Of a stretch of 13,022 nt of DNA, positions 1-8,354 are shown piece by piece. This stretch comes from JARRNJ01 sp037385045. GTDB lineage: Bacteria; Pseudomonadota; Gammaproteobacteria; JASBUN01. Made by a program: the position numbers and the translations under genes. The notes beneath the pieces were generated by a model that had not been told where the DNA came from, did not search any database, and saw nothing but the letters and a program-made list of their open reading frames with translations. Location of the stretch: NCBI GenBank assembly GCA_037385045.1, contig JARRNJ010000092.1, positions 1 through 13,022 on the forward strand, written 5' to 3'. Positions within the stretch are counted from its first letter, which is position 1. The number at the start of each line of letters is the position of its first letter.

Positions 1-575
1 GTTTCAAGTGGTTCGTGGAAGGTCTGCTCGAGGGCTCGCTTGGTTTTGGTGGGGAAGAGAGTGCGGGCGCATCTTTCGTGCGTCTGGATGGCAGCGTCTG
101 GACGACGGACAAAGACGGGATCGTCCCGGCTTTGCTCGCAGCGGAGATCACAGCCCGGATGGGCCGAGATCCCGGCGAAATCTACCACGAACTCACCCGC
201 GAGTTCGGTGAGCCGGTTTACGACCGAGTTGAGGCGCCTGCCACCCCGGAGCAAAAGGCAATGCTGGAGAGACTCTCGCCACTGGAGGTTCGGCTCACCG
301 GTCTCGCCGGCGAAAAGATCCAGACCATCCTCACCAAGGCGCCGGGCAACGACGCCCCCATCGGCGGGTTGAAAGTGGTGACGGAGAGCGGATGGTTCGC
401 GGCGCGTCCATCAGGGACCGAGAACATCTACAAGATCTATGCGGAGAGCTTCCGGGGAGAGGATCATTTGCGGCGCATCTTGGAGGAAGCGCAGACAATC
501 GTCAATGATGCTTTGGCTGCTGCGCCACAGCGGGCAGGGCTTGCAAACAATCCAAATTTGAAGGAGAAAACATGA
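1..575 (+). CDS. pgm: Phosphoglucomutase (alpha-D-glucose phosphate-specific), C-terminal part
   Basis: The gene enters from the left edge; the reading frame is open from base 3 and stops at 573-575. Phosphoglucomutase interconverts glucose-1-phosphate and glucose-6-phosphate in the cytosol. Two family motifs are visible: the sugar-binding loop GGEESAG near the start and the C-terminal phosphate-binding loop RPSGTENIYKIYAESF. The catalytic phosphoserine and the metal-binding loop lie upstream of the window and cannot be checked. The GEESAG/RPSGTE pairing and the spacing favour the glucose-specific Pgm type over phosphomannomutase or GlmM. The stop overlaps the next start as ATGA, so translation is probably coupled to the phosphorylase, which makes this enzyme's substrate. 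Confidence 0.93.
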   Translation, partial: FKWFVEGLLEGSLGFGGEESAGASFVRLDGSVWTTDKDGIVPALLAAEITARMGRDPGEIYHELTREFGEPVYDRVEAPATPEQKAMLERLSPLEVRLTGLAGEKIQTILTKAPGNDAPIGGLKVVTESGWFAARPSGTENIYKIYAESFRGEDHLRRILEEAQTIVNDALAAAPQRAGLANNPNLKEKT

Positions 576-3123
576 GCAAACAAACACGTGCGATCAATCC
601 GATATACAGCCTTCTCCCCATGGAAGTCGAGGGATTCGACTCCCTGGCCGAGTTGGCCCTGGACATGCGCTGGTCCTGGAATCATGCCGCCGACGAAGTG
701 TGGCGAGAGCTTGATCCCGCGCTCTGGTATTTGACTCATAACCCCTGGGGCGTTCTACAGACTGTCTCGCGGGACCGGATGGAACGGGTGTTAGTCGATC
801 CCGGCTTCCGAAAAAAGGTCGGTGACCTCCTGCAAGCCAAGCGGCAAGCGAGGGAGGCACCGGCATGGTTTCAGCAAACCTACCCGCAATCTCCCCTGAC
901 CTGTGTTGCGTATTTCAGCATGGAATTCATGTTGAGCGAAGCTCTCCCGATCTATTCGGGAGGACTTGGCAATGTGGCCGGCGATCAGCTCAAGGCGGCA
1001 AGCGATCTGGGCGCGCCCGTGGTCGGGGTTGGGTTGCTCTACCAGCAGGGCTATTTTCGCCAGGTGATCGACAAGGACGGTGCGCAACAAGCCCTCTTCC
1101 CGTATAACGACCCCGGACAGCTGCCGATTACGCCCTTGCGTAAACCGAACGGGGAGTGGTTGCGGCTGGAGATCGCATTGCCGGGCTACTCCGTCTGGCT
1201 TCGCGCCTGGCAGGTCCAGGTCGGCAGGGTAAAGCTTTTCCTTTTGGACAGCAACGACGCGGCGAACTTCCCCGTTCATCGAGGGATTACCAGCGAGCTG
1301 TACGGCGGCGGGGCGGCGGGCCGGAGCTGCGTCTCAAGCAGGAACTGCTTCTCGGGATCGGCGGATGGCGGCTGCTCGCTGCGCTCGGCATCCAGCCGGA
1401 AGTCTGTCACCTGAACGAAGGGCATGCGGCCTTCGCCGTGCTGGAGCGTGCCCGAAGTTTCATGGCGGCGACAGAGCAGCCCTTTGAAGTCGCACTGGCC
1501 GTCACGCGGGCGGGGAACCTCTTCACCACCCACACGGCGGTGGCCGCCGGCTTTGACCGTTTCGCCCCGGCCCTCATGGAGCAGTATCTCGGCGGGTATG
1601 CCGAAAAGCAGCTCGGTATTGCACTCCACGATTTGCTGGCCCTGGGCCGGCGGGACCCGAACGACTCGTCGGAAACTTTCAACATGGCCTATCTGGCGAT
1701 CCGCGGGAGCGGGGCGGTGAACGGCGTCAGCCGCCTGCACGGAAAGGTGAGCCGGAACCTTTTTGCACCCCTCTTTCCGCGTTGGCCGGTGGAAGAAGTC
1801 CCCGTCGGCAACGTGACCAACGGAGTCCACATGCCCAGCTGGGACTCGGCGGCAGCCGACGATCTCTGGACGGAGGCTTGTGGAAAGGATCGCTGGCTCG
1901 GGACAACGGAAACCCTGGAGCGGGACGTTCGCCGCATCTCCGACGCCAGACTCTGGCAATTTCGCACCGCCGCCGGCAAGTCTCTTGTGGAATACGCTCG
2001 AGAGCGATTGTCCAGACAACTGGCCGCCTCCGGCGCGTCGCCCGAGGCGGTTGACGAGGCGAAGCACCTGTTTGACCCCAAGACGTTGACCCTGGGCTTT
2101 GCGCGGCGCTTCGCGACCTACAAGAGACCCAACCTGCTGCTGCACGACCCCGAGCGGCTGCTTCGCCTGTTGACCGATCGCGAGCGACCGGTGCAACTCA
2201 TCCTTGCGGGTAAGGCCCACCCGGCGGACCAGGCCGGGCAGGCCCTCATTCAGGAATGGACCCATTTCATTCGACGGCCCGAGGCGCGTCCCCATGTGAT
2301 CTTCCTCGGTGACTACGACATGCTCTTGACCGAGCACCTAGTGCAGGGGGTGGATGTCTGGATCAACACGCCACGGCGACCCTGGGAGGCGTGCGGAACG
2401 AGCGGCATGAAGGTGCTCGTCAATGGAGGCATCAATCTGTCGGAATTGGACGGATGGTGGGTGGAAGCCTATACGCCTGAATTGGGGTGGGCACTGGGGG
2501 ACGGCCGGGAACATGGCGACGACCCGGCCTGGGACGCCGCTGAAGCCGAGGCGCTCTACGGCCTGCTTGAACGCGAGGTGATCCCCGAGTTTTATGCCCG
2601 CGACGAGAACGGCATCCCCACCGCTTGGATCGCTCGGATGCGGGAAAGCATGGCGCGGTTGACACCGCCCTTCTCCGCCAACCGAACGGTGCGCGAATAT
2701 ACCGAGCAGCATTATCTCCCCGCGGCTGCAGCCTACCGTGAGAGGGCTGCCGATAATGGCGCAATGGGCGTGGAGTTGGTGAATCGGCAGCGTTCTCTGG
2801 AACAGAACTGGTCAAATCTGCGGTTCGGCGAGATGAAGGTAGCGACTGACAGGGGGAATCACGTATTCGAGGTCCAGGTTTATCTCAGCGGTCTTGACCC
2901 GAATACGGTGCAAGTAGAACTCTACGCCGACGGTGTGAACGGCGGAGAGCCCGTGCGGCAGGAGATGAAGTGCGTCCGCCAACCGGCCGGCGCAGACGTC
3001 ACCACCTACAGCGCAGAGGTACCTTCTATGCGTCCAGCGACGGACTATACGGTGCGAGTCATCCCGCAGCACAACGGTGCTGCGGTCCCCTTGGAAGCCA
3101 CTCATATCCTGTGGCAGCGATGA
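572..3123 (+). pseudogene. glgP: Alpha-glucan (glycogen) phosphorylase, frameshifted
   Basis: A PLP-dependent phosphorylase that releases glucose-1-phosphate from glycogen or maltodextrin. The start at 572 has AAGGAG at 561-566 and overlaps the pgm stop. The N-terminus matches the DUF3417-type extension of the alpha-glucan phosphorylase family (LAELALDMRWSWNHAADEVW). It is followed by AYFSMEFMLSEALPIYSGGL and, downstream, HLNEGHAAFAV and the PLP-lysine region EACGTSGMK. The C-terminus ends in a beta-rich tail, EATHILWQR. The frame changes between 1304 and 1320: up to RGITSELYGG it is the 572 frame, and from PELRLKQELLLGIGG onward it is another frame. The 2552-base span is two bases over a multiple of three. 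Nothing else is missing and total length is about the family norm of 850 residues. The break sits in a GGC/GGG-rich tract, so a sequencing error or recent slippage are both possible. Identity is near certain; whether the gene is dead is not. Confidence 0.88.
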
Positions 3124-3143
3124 TCCGATCGACGGAAGAAAAG

Positions 3144-3212
3144 ATGATAAAGAAAGCGACTGCAATCACTTGTGTGTTTCTGGATAGCGGACGACGAAGG
3201 AATCATGCATGA
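3144..3212 (+). other. 22-codon mini-ORF coupled to ackA
   Basis: ATG at 3144 is preceded by a purine-rich stretch (GGAAGAAAAG) that could act as a ribosome binding site. The reading frame MIKKATAITCVFLDSGRRRNHA ends at 3210-3212, and its TGA overlaps the acetate kinase ATG as ATGA. No family is recognised. It may be a translational-coupling leader or simply a chance ORF in the 85-base spacer between glgP and ackA. Confidence 0.25.
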
Positions 3213-4456
3213 AACCGGATAACCCACGCATCCTGACGATCAACGGCGGCTCATCAAGCATCAAGTTCGCGCTGTTCCAGGTTGGCGAACCGCTGGAGCG
3301 GGGACTTAGTGGAAAGGTCGACCGCATCGGCGTGAGCGGGACGAATTTGACATTCCATGACCCGGCCTCGAATCAGCAGGACAGCCGCAGTCTGGCTGTC
3401 GACGATCACAAATCAGCGGCAAACCTCCTGATTGACTGGCTCGTGGAACAGGACGGGTTCAGTTCGCTCGTGGCTCTGGGACACCGCGTCGTCCACGGCA
3501 TGAAACACAACGAGCCCGAGATTATCACCCAGGACTTATTGGATGAACTGCATCGCATCATAACGTACGACCCGGATCATCTGCCCCGCGAGATTGAACT
3601 GATCGAAGCGTTCCGCCAGCGTCATCCGAAGCTGCCCCAGGTGGCCTGTTTTGACACGGCGTTTCACCGCACCATGCCGCGTGTTGCCAGGCTGCTTCCC
3701 ATCCCGCGTCGTTACGAGGCGAAGGGAGTTCAACGCTATGGTTTCCACGGTTTGTCCTATGCCTTTCTGATGGAAGAACTCGCGCGCCTCGGCGACCCGG
3801 CGGCAACGGTTGGCCGCGTGATCCTCGCGCATCTCGGCAACGGCGCGAGCCTGGCCGCCGTGCGCGACGGCAGGAGTATCGACACCAGCATGGGCTTCAC
3901 GCCCGCAGCGGGTTTGATGATGAGCACCCGCTCCGGTGATTTGGACCCGGGACTGGTTTCCTTTATGGCGCGAAGCGAGCAGATGAATGCGTCGCAATTT
4001 GACCAGATGGTCAACCACGAATCGGGGCTGCTGGGTGTTTCCGAGATCAGCTCCGATCTGCGCGACTTGCTCGCGCAGGAAGCCGGAGACCTGCGGGCGG
4101 CGGAAGCCGTGGCGCTGTTTTGTTATCAGGTGAAAAAGTGGATCGGCTCCTTCGCCGCTGCGCTCGGTGGATTGGACACGCTCGTCTTCGCAGGGGGCAT
4201 CGGCGAAAATGCGCCACTCGTCCGCGCGCGCATATGTGAGGAGATGAGCTTCCTCGGCATTGAACTGAATGAGTCGCGCAATGCGGAGTCTGCGGGGGTG
4301 ATTTCCACGGACGCCAGCCGGGCCACGGTTCGCGTCATTCGCACGGACGAAGAACTGATGATCGCGCGCTCGGTGTGCCGTGCACTCGGACTTGGCATGG
4401 CCGGTAAGAAAATGAGTGCATCGACATTACAATCGCCAAGGATACCGGGTCGATGA
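3209..4456 (+). CDS. ackA: Acetate kinase
   Basis: Cytosolic enzyme that converts acetyl-phosphate plus ADP to acetate plus ATP, the ATP-yielding step after phosphoketolase. The 415-residue product is slightly longer than the usual 400. Visible motifs, by residue: N-terminal phosphate motif NGGSSSIKF (12-20), GHRVVHG with Arg92, FDTAFH with the catalytic Asp149, GFHGLS with His180, AHLGNGAS (207-214), MSTRSGDLDPG with the catalytic Arg241, FAGGIGENA (328-335), and Glu near 381-382 in the C-terminal TDEELMIAR. All key residues known from the Methanosarcina enzyme have a counterpart. The start at 3209 has AAGGA seven bases upstream; a competing ATG at 3205 is out of frame. The last 15 or so residues (SASTLQSPRIPGR) are a non-conserved tail. 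No phosphotransacetylase gene is seen here, which fits acetyl-phosphate supply by the phosphoketolase downstream. Confidence 0.96.
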   Translation: MKPDNPRILTINGGSSSIKFALFQVGEPLERGLSGKVDRIGVSGTNLTFHDPASNQQDSRSLAVDDHKSAANLLIDWLVEQDGFSSLVALGHRVVHGMKHNEPEIITQDLLDELHRIITYDPDHLPREIELIEAFRQRHPKLPQVACFDTAFHRTMPRVARLLPIPRRYEAKGVQRYGFHGLSYAFLMEELARLGDPAATVGRVILAHLGNGASLAAVRDGRSIDTSMGFTPAAGLMMSTRSGDLDPGLVSFMARSEQMNASQFDQMVNHESGLLGVSEISSDLRDLLAQEAGDLRAAEAVALFCYQVKKWIGSFAAALGGLDTLVFAGGIGENAPLVRARICEEMSFLGIELNESRNAESAGVISTDASRATVRVIRTDEELMIARSVCRALGLGMAGKKMSASTLQSPRIPGR

Positions 4457-4474
4457 ACCTTCTCAAAGAGCCCA

Positions 4475-4699
4475 ATGAAAGGAGTTCTACACCGTTTTTA
4501 CCCAGTGGGGATGGAGGAGGTTTTACGTTTAACATTTCTCAACTTTTTGAAGTCTACGGGAAACCCCAACCTGAAGCTGGGCAAGATAAAAGACGCGGGA
4601 GGGGTCTTTGAGGCAGAAATTCAGTCTGCCTCCGGGATAAAAGACAAGGGAAACATTTTACAGGAGGAGGACAGTCATGATCAATTACGGCTTCACTAA
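4475..4699 (+). pseudogene. Remnant of a small PepSY-like/DUF302-neighbour protein
   Basis: A 74-codon open frame lies in lower-GC sequence between ackA and the DUF302 gene. Its middle part (FLNFLKSTGNPNLKLGKIKD then GGVFEAEI) resembles, from memory, the C-terminal half of small proteins that read like 'LENYLKSTxNPNLKLGKIKDKGxxFEAEI' followed by 'VDKLLVDKxTGW'. The expected last part is absent. Instead the frame runs through a hairpin, over the DUF302 Shine-Dalgarno sequence and 23 bases into that gene. The first 17 or so codons look unrelated to the family. I read it as a 5'- and 3'-truncated remnant; it could also be a short, divergent but real gene. Confidence 0.4.
4585..4651 (+). repeat. 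Imperfect direct repeat flanking an 8-bp inverted repeat
   Basis: GATAAAAGACGCGGGA at 4585-4600 recurs as GATAAAAGACAAGGGA at 4636-4651 (14 of 16 identical), 51 bases apart. Between the copies are perfect 8-base arms, GAGGCAGA at 4610-4617 and TCTGCCTC at 4625-4632, with a 7-base loop. No T-run follows, so it is not an obvious intrinsic terminator. It lies just before the ribosome binding site of the DUF302 gene. It could be an mRNA processing or stability element, or a scar of a small insertion. Confidence 0.55.
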
Positions 4700-5066
4700 A
4701 GAGATGGATATCCCTTATGGGACAGTCATTGAGCAGGTGAGAGAGGCGCTGAAAAATGAAGGATTCGGGATACTGACAGAAATCGATGTCAAGGAAAAAA
4801 TGAAGGAAAAGCTGGGCCTTGATATGAACAAATACATTATTCTGGGTGCCTGCAATCCTGCGAATGCATACAAAGCGATTCTTGCCGAGGAAAACATCGG
4901 ACTCATGCTTCCCTGCAACGTTATTGTTTATGAAAAGGGTAGCCAGACGGTACTATCCGTTATACGGCCGACGGTTGCCATGCAGACGATTGAAAATTCG
5001 GAACTTCAAATAGTCGCGGAGGCAGTCGAGGCACAGTTGAAGAAGTCCTTCGATGCCATAAAATAA
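4677..5066 (+). CDS. DUF302 family protein
   Basis: A 129-residue cytosolic protein with no signal peptide or membrane segment. The DUF302 signature is visible: an amphipathic start (PYGTVIEQVREALKNEGFGI), then TEIDVKEKMKEKLG, then the conserved cysteine-containing stretches GACNPANAYKAI and LPCNVIVYE, and an end with IRPTVAMQTI. The family is widespread and structurally characterised but has no settled biochemical role; it is often near sulfur or redox genes. The start is set by a strong AGGAGGAGG at 4662-4670. Codon use is visibly more AT- and Lys-rich than in ackA or the phosphoketolase, which suggests separate acquisition. Its stop overlaps an AAGGAG that serves the next mini-ORF. Family assignment is confident; function is unknown. 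Confidence 0.88.
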   Translation: MINYGFTKEMDIPYGTVIEQVREALKNEGFGILTEIDVKEKMKEKLGLDMNKYIILGACNPANAYKAILAEENIGLMLPCNVIVYEKGSQTVLSVIRPTVAMQTIENSELQIVAEAVEAQLKKSFDAIK

Positions 5067-5079
5067 GGAGATCCCGAAG

Positions 5080-5109
5080 ATGACTAAGCTCAGGGACAGA
5101 CCGCGATGA
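5080..5109 (+). other. 9-codon mini-ORF coupled to the cls remnant
   Basis: ATG at 5080 follows AAGGAG at 5065-5070, the only good Shine-Dalgarno sequence in this junction. The frame MTKLRDRPR stops at 5107-5109, and the TGA overlaps the ATG of the cardiolipin synthase remnant at 5106. It may be a translational relay into the downstream start, or the scar of a lost gene end. Confidence 0.25.
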
Positions 5110-5857
5110 CAGAGACCTTTGGTAATCTGGTGCGCGACGTGTGGCACATCGCTGCCATCGGGCTTGGGTTTCTTCTCTCTGTGCTGGCGACCGGGCACAA
5201 GCCGCACAACCCGAATGTCCGCCGGAAGTGTTCACCGATGATTGGCTTTTCACGACCGGCGAAGCATTACGTGGTGATTCGTGGTTTCCCAAAACCGAAA
5301 GCGCGGGGCAGGTGTTGGCGCGAGGCGTGACCGATCGCCCGGATGAGAATTTCGAGAAGCTTCTTTGGACGCTGCTGGAGGCCCTCTCGATTGCCCGCTA
5401 TTCAGTCCGGATCGTGACGCTCTATTTTCTACCCGACCCTGCCATGGTATCCGCACTGAATCTCGCATCAATGCGGGGAGTGCAGGTTGATATCATTTTG
5501 CCCTCACGGATCAACCTGCCGTTCGTCTTGTGGACCTCCCGGGCGATGTAGTCGCAAGTGCTCCGGCATGGATGCCATATTTGGCTAACCCCGCCTCCAT
5601 TCGATCACTCAAAACTCATGCTGGTGGATGGCTGCTGGGCGCTGCTGGGATCGGCCAACTGGGATCCGCGAAGCTTGCGCCTTAACTTCGAGTTCAACTT
5701 GGAATGTTACGACGCCGAACTCGCCCAGAGGCTTGATCAGTGGGTCGAGACGAAACGGAACAGCGCCCATCCTGTGACGATGGAGGAGGTTGATGGCCGC
5801 CCACTGCCGGCTCGCCTGCGCGACGGCATTGCGCGATTGCTGACGCCGTACTTGTAG
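5106..5857 (+). pseudogene. Cardiolipin synthase / phospholipase D family, internally deleted and interrupted by TAG
   Basis: Cardiolipin synthases of this class join two phosphatidylglycerols (or a related pair) at the membrane and need two HKD motifs. Here the first 30 or so codons (MTETFGNLVRDVWHIAAIGL and a hydrophobic run ending LLSVLATGH) look like the family's N-terminal membrane segment. Near 5190-5215 the sequence jumps, in a different frame, to the middle of the protein (PPEVFTDDWLFTTGEALRGD). The second membrane helix and the first HKD motif are therefore missing. The middle part continues through RYSVRIVTLYFLPDPAMVSA to SRAM, then meets TAG at 5549-5551. The same frame resumes with QVLRHGCHIWLTPPPFDHSK and the second HKD motif (HSKLMLVDGCWALLGSANWD), ending RLLTPYL at 5857. 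From memory of the family, the codons at the stop should be Leu/Trp-Trp; here they are TAG-Ser. A deletion, frame change and nonsense codon together argue for a dead gene. Confidence 0.88.
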
Positions 5858-5903
5858 TCCGAAACCTATGTGGGGGCAAATTAATCTGAAAAGGAGAGCG
5901 ATC

Positions 5904-8294
5904 ATGAACATGAACATGAAGAATGCAACGGATAAACCATTGCCAACCGAACTGCTTTCCAAAATCGACGCCTACTGGCGCGCCGCCAACTATCTCTCGG
6001 TCGGCCAGATTTATCTCTACGACAACCCACTGCTGAAGCGGCCGCTGACGCTTGTGGATGTGAAGCACATGCTGCTGGGACACTGGGGCACGACCCCGGG
6101 GCAGAACTTCATTTACACGCACTTGAACCGGGTCATCAAGAAATACGACCTCGACATGATTTACGTCTCCGGCCCCGGGCATGGCGGTCCGGCCGTCGTG
6201 GGCAACACCTACCTCGAGGGCACTTACAGCGAGATCTATCCCGACATCAGCCAGGATGAGGCCGGGCTTCGGAAGCTCTTTGTTCAGTTTTCGTTTCCCG
6301 GAGGCATTCCCAGCCACGCGTCGCCGGAGTGCCCGGGCTCGATCCACGAGGGCGGCGAGCTGGGCTATTCGCTCAGCCATTCGTTCGGGGCGGTGTTCGA
6401 CAATCCCGACCTGATCGCCGCCTGCGTCGTGGGCGACGGCGAGGCGGAAACCGGACCGCTGGCCACGGCGTGGCATTCCAACAAGTTTCTTAATCCGGCC
6501 ACCGACGGAGCCGTGCTGCCGATCCTGCACCTCAACGGCTACAAGATCAGCAATCCGACCGTGCTGGCCCGCATCGAGCATGAGGAATTGGAGCAATTTC
6601 TGCGAGGCTGCGGCTGGACGCCTCACTTTGTGGAAGGTGATGAGCCGGAAGAGATGCATCAACTCATGGCTGGTACTTTGGAGAAGGCCATCGAGGGCAT
6701 CCGGCAAATCCAAGAGAATGCACGGAACAAGAAGAACACCTCCCGACCGCGCTGGCCGATGATCGTCCTGAGGTCACCCAAGGGCTGGACGGGACCGAAA
6801 GTCGTCGATGGCCTGCAGGTTGAAGGCACTTTCCGCGCACACCAGGTGCCGCTCTCCGACCCGGCCACCCACCCTGAACACCTCAAACTGTTGGAAGACT
6901 GGCTGAGGAGCTACCGGCCGGAGGAACTCTTCGATGAGCAGGGGCGCCTGAAGCCGGAACTGGCCGAACTTGCGCCCAGAAGTGAACGACGCATGGGCGC
7001 GAATCCACACGCCAACGGCGGAATGCTGCTCCGCGACCTTCGGATGCCGGATTTCCGCGACTACGCGGTCGACGTGCCCTCGCCTGGGGTGAAAGGCATC
7101 GGCGACACGCATGTGCTCGGGCGTTTCCTGCGCGATGTGGCGAAGCTGAACAGCGAGCAGCGGAATTTCCGGGTCTTCGGCCCTGACGAGACGCTCTCCA
7201 ACGGCCTGGAGGCCCTCTTTGAAGTGACCCGGCGCCAATGGGACGCCAGGACCGTGCCGAATGACGAATTTCTCGCGCCCACCGGACGCGTGATGGAAAT
7301 GCTCAGCGAGCACCAATGCGAGGGGTGGCTGGAGGGCTACCTGCTCACCGGACGGCATGGACTCTTCAACTGCTACGAAGCGTTCATCCACATCATTGAT
7401 TCCATGTTCAACCAGCACGCCAAGTGGCTGAAGGTCACGTCGCACCTGCCGTGGCGGCGGAAGATCGCCTCGTTGAACTACCTGCTGGCCTCGCACGTCT
7501 GGCGCCAGGATCACAACGGCTTCACCCACCAGGACCCCGGTTTCATCGACCATGTGGTGAACAAGAAGGCCGAGGTCGTGCGGGTCTACCTTCCGCCGGA
7601 TGCAAACTGCCTGCTGTCGGTGATGGACCACTGCCTGCGCAGCCGCCATTACGTCAACGTCGTGATCGCGGGCAAACACCCGGCGCCGCAGTGGCTGACG
7701 ATGGACGCCGCCGTCAAGCACTGCACCGAGGGCATCGGCATCTGGCAGTGGGCCAGCAACGATCAAAGCGTTGCGCCCGATGTGGTCATGGCCTGCTGTG
7801 GCGACGTGCCCACGCTGGAAACACTCGCCGCCGTCTCCATTATGCGCGAGCATCTGCCCGACCTGAAAATCCGGGTGGTCAACGTCGTCGACCTCATGAA
7901 GCTGCAGCCGCAAACCGAGCACCCGCACGGGCTCTCCGACATGGATTTCAACGAGCTCTTCACCAAGGACAAACCCGTCATCTTCGCCTACCATGCCTAC
8001 CCGTGGCTGATCCACCGGCTGACCTACCGCCGCACCAACCACGACAACATCCACGTCCGCGGCTACAAGGAGGAGGGAACCATCACCACGCCCTTCGACA
8101 TGACTGTGCTGAACGATCTGGACCGCTTCCACCTCGTGATGGACGCCATCGACCGCCTGCCGCAGACCGGCGACAAGGGCATCTACCTGAAGCAACAGCT
8201 CAAGGACAAGCTTGTCGAGCACAAGCAGTATATCACCCGGAATGGCCAAGACATGCCGGAAATCCGGAACTGGAAGTGGAGCAACCCGAAATGA
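5904..8294 (+). CDS. xfp: Xylulose-5-phosphate/fructose-6-phosphate phosphoketolase
   Basis: Thiamine-diphosphate enzyme that cleaves xylulose-5-P to glyceraldehyde-3-P plus acetyl-P, or fructose-6-P to erythrose-4-P plus acetyl-P. The 796-residue product is the normal family length. By residue: GHWGTTPGQ with His60, GPGHGGPA with His93, PSHASPE with His138, the ThDP/metal motif GDGEAETG (177-184) with Asn193 in HSNKF, then LNGYKISNPT. The second half holds FGPDETLSNGL, GRHGLFNCYEAFIHI and the C-terminal HAYPWLIHRLTYRR. All expected active-site histidines are present. The start at 5904 is chosen for AAGGAG at 5891-5896; the upstream in-frame ATG at 5868 has no such site. It is apparently intact between two broken genes. 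Acetyl-P would feed AckA upstream. Dual versus xylulose-5-P-only specificity cannot be told from sequence reading. Confidence 0.97.
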   Translation: MNMNMKNATDKPLPTELLSKIDAYWRAANYLSVGQIYLYDNPLLKRPLTLVDVKHMLLGHWGTTPGQNFIYTHLNRVIKKYDLDMIYVSGPGHGGPAVVGNTYLEGTYSEIYPDISQDEAGLRKLFVQFSFPGGIPSHASPECPGSIHEGGELGYSLSHSFGAVFDNPDLIAACVVGDGEAETGPLATAWHSNKFLNPATDGAVLPILHLNGYKISNPTVLARIEHEELEQFLRGCGWTPHFVEGDEPEEMHQLMAGTLEKAIEGIRQIQENARNKKNTSRPRWPMIVLRSPKGWTGPKVVDGLQVEGTFRAHQVPLSDPATHPEHLKLLEDWLRSYRPEELFDEQGRLKPELAELAPRSERRMGANPHANGGMLLRDLRMPDFRDYAVDVPSPGVKGIGDTHVLGRFLRDVAKLNSEQRNFRVFGPDETLSNGLEALFEVTRRQWDARTVPNDEFLAPTGRVMEMLSEHQCEGWLEGYLLTGRHGLFNCYEAFIHIIDSMFNQHAKWLKVTSHLPWRRKIASLNYLLASHVWRQDHNGFTHQDPGFIDHVVNKKAEVVRVYLPPDANCLLSVMDHCLRSRHYVNVVIAGKHPAPQWLTMDAAVKHCTEGIGIWQWASNDQSVAPDVVMACCGDVPTLETLAAVSIMREHLPDLKIRVVNVVDLMKLQPQTEHPHGLSDMDFNELFTKDKPVIFAYHAYPWLIHRLTYRRTNHDNIHVRGYKEEGTITTPFDMTVLNDLDRFHLVMDAIDRLPQTGDKGIYLKQQLKDKLVEHKQYITRNGQDMPEIRNWKWSNPK

Positions 8295-8332
8295 CAACAA
8301 GTATCCCGCAACTCACAAAACCTGCGGCATAG
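8291..8332 (+). other. 13-codon mini-ORF after the phosphoketolase
   Basis: ATG at 8291 overlaps the phosphoketolase stop as ATGA and reads MTTSIPQLTKPAA to TAG at 8330-8332. The ATPase start follows 22 bases later. No homology is recognised. It could be the surviving start of a deleted gene whose 5' end was coupled to the phosphoketolase, or chance. Confidence 0.2.
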
Positions 8333-8354
8333 CAAAGACAGGAGAATACACATT

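Noticed and set aside
4610..4632. Intrinsic terminator after ackA
   Set aside because: The 8-base-pair stem is perfect, but the following bases are CGGGATAAAAG with no T-run on either strand.
5549..5551. TAG in the cardiolipin synthase as a recoded (read-through or pyrrolysine) codon
   Set aside because: The gene also lacks its first HKD domain and has a frame change, and the adjacent conserved codon is substituted, so decay is the simpler reading.
6774..8300. 508-codon - strand open frame opposite the phosphoketolase
   Set aside because: It lies antisense to a full-length, motif-complete phosphoketolase, is rich in His/Val/Arg as expected of a GC-rich shadow, and shows no family motif.
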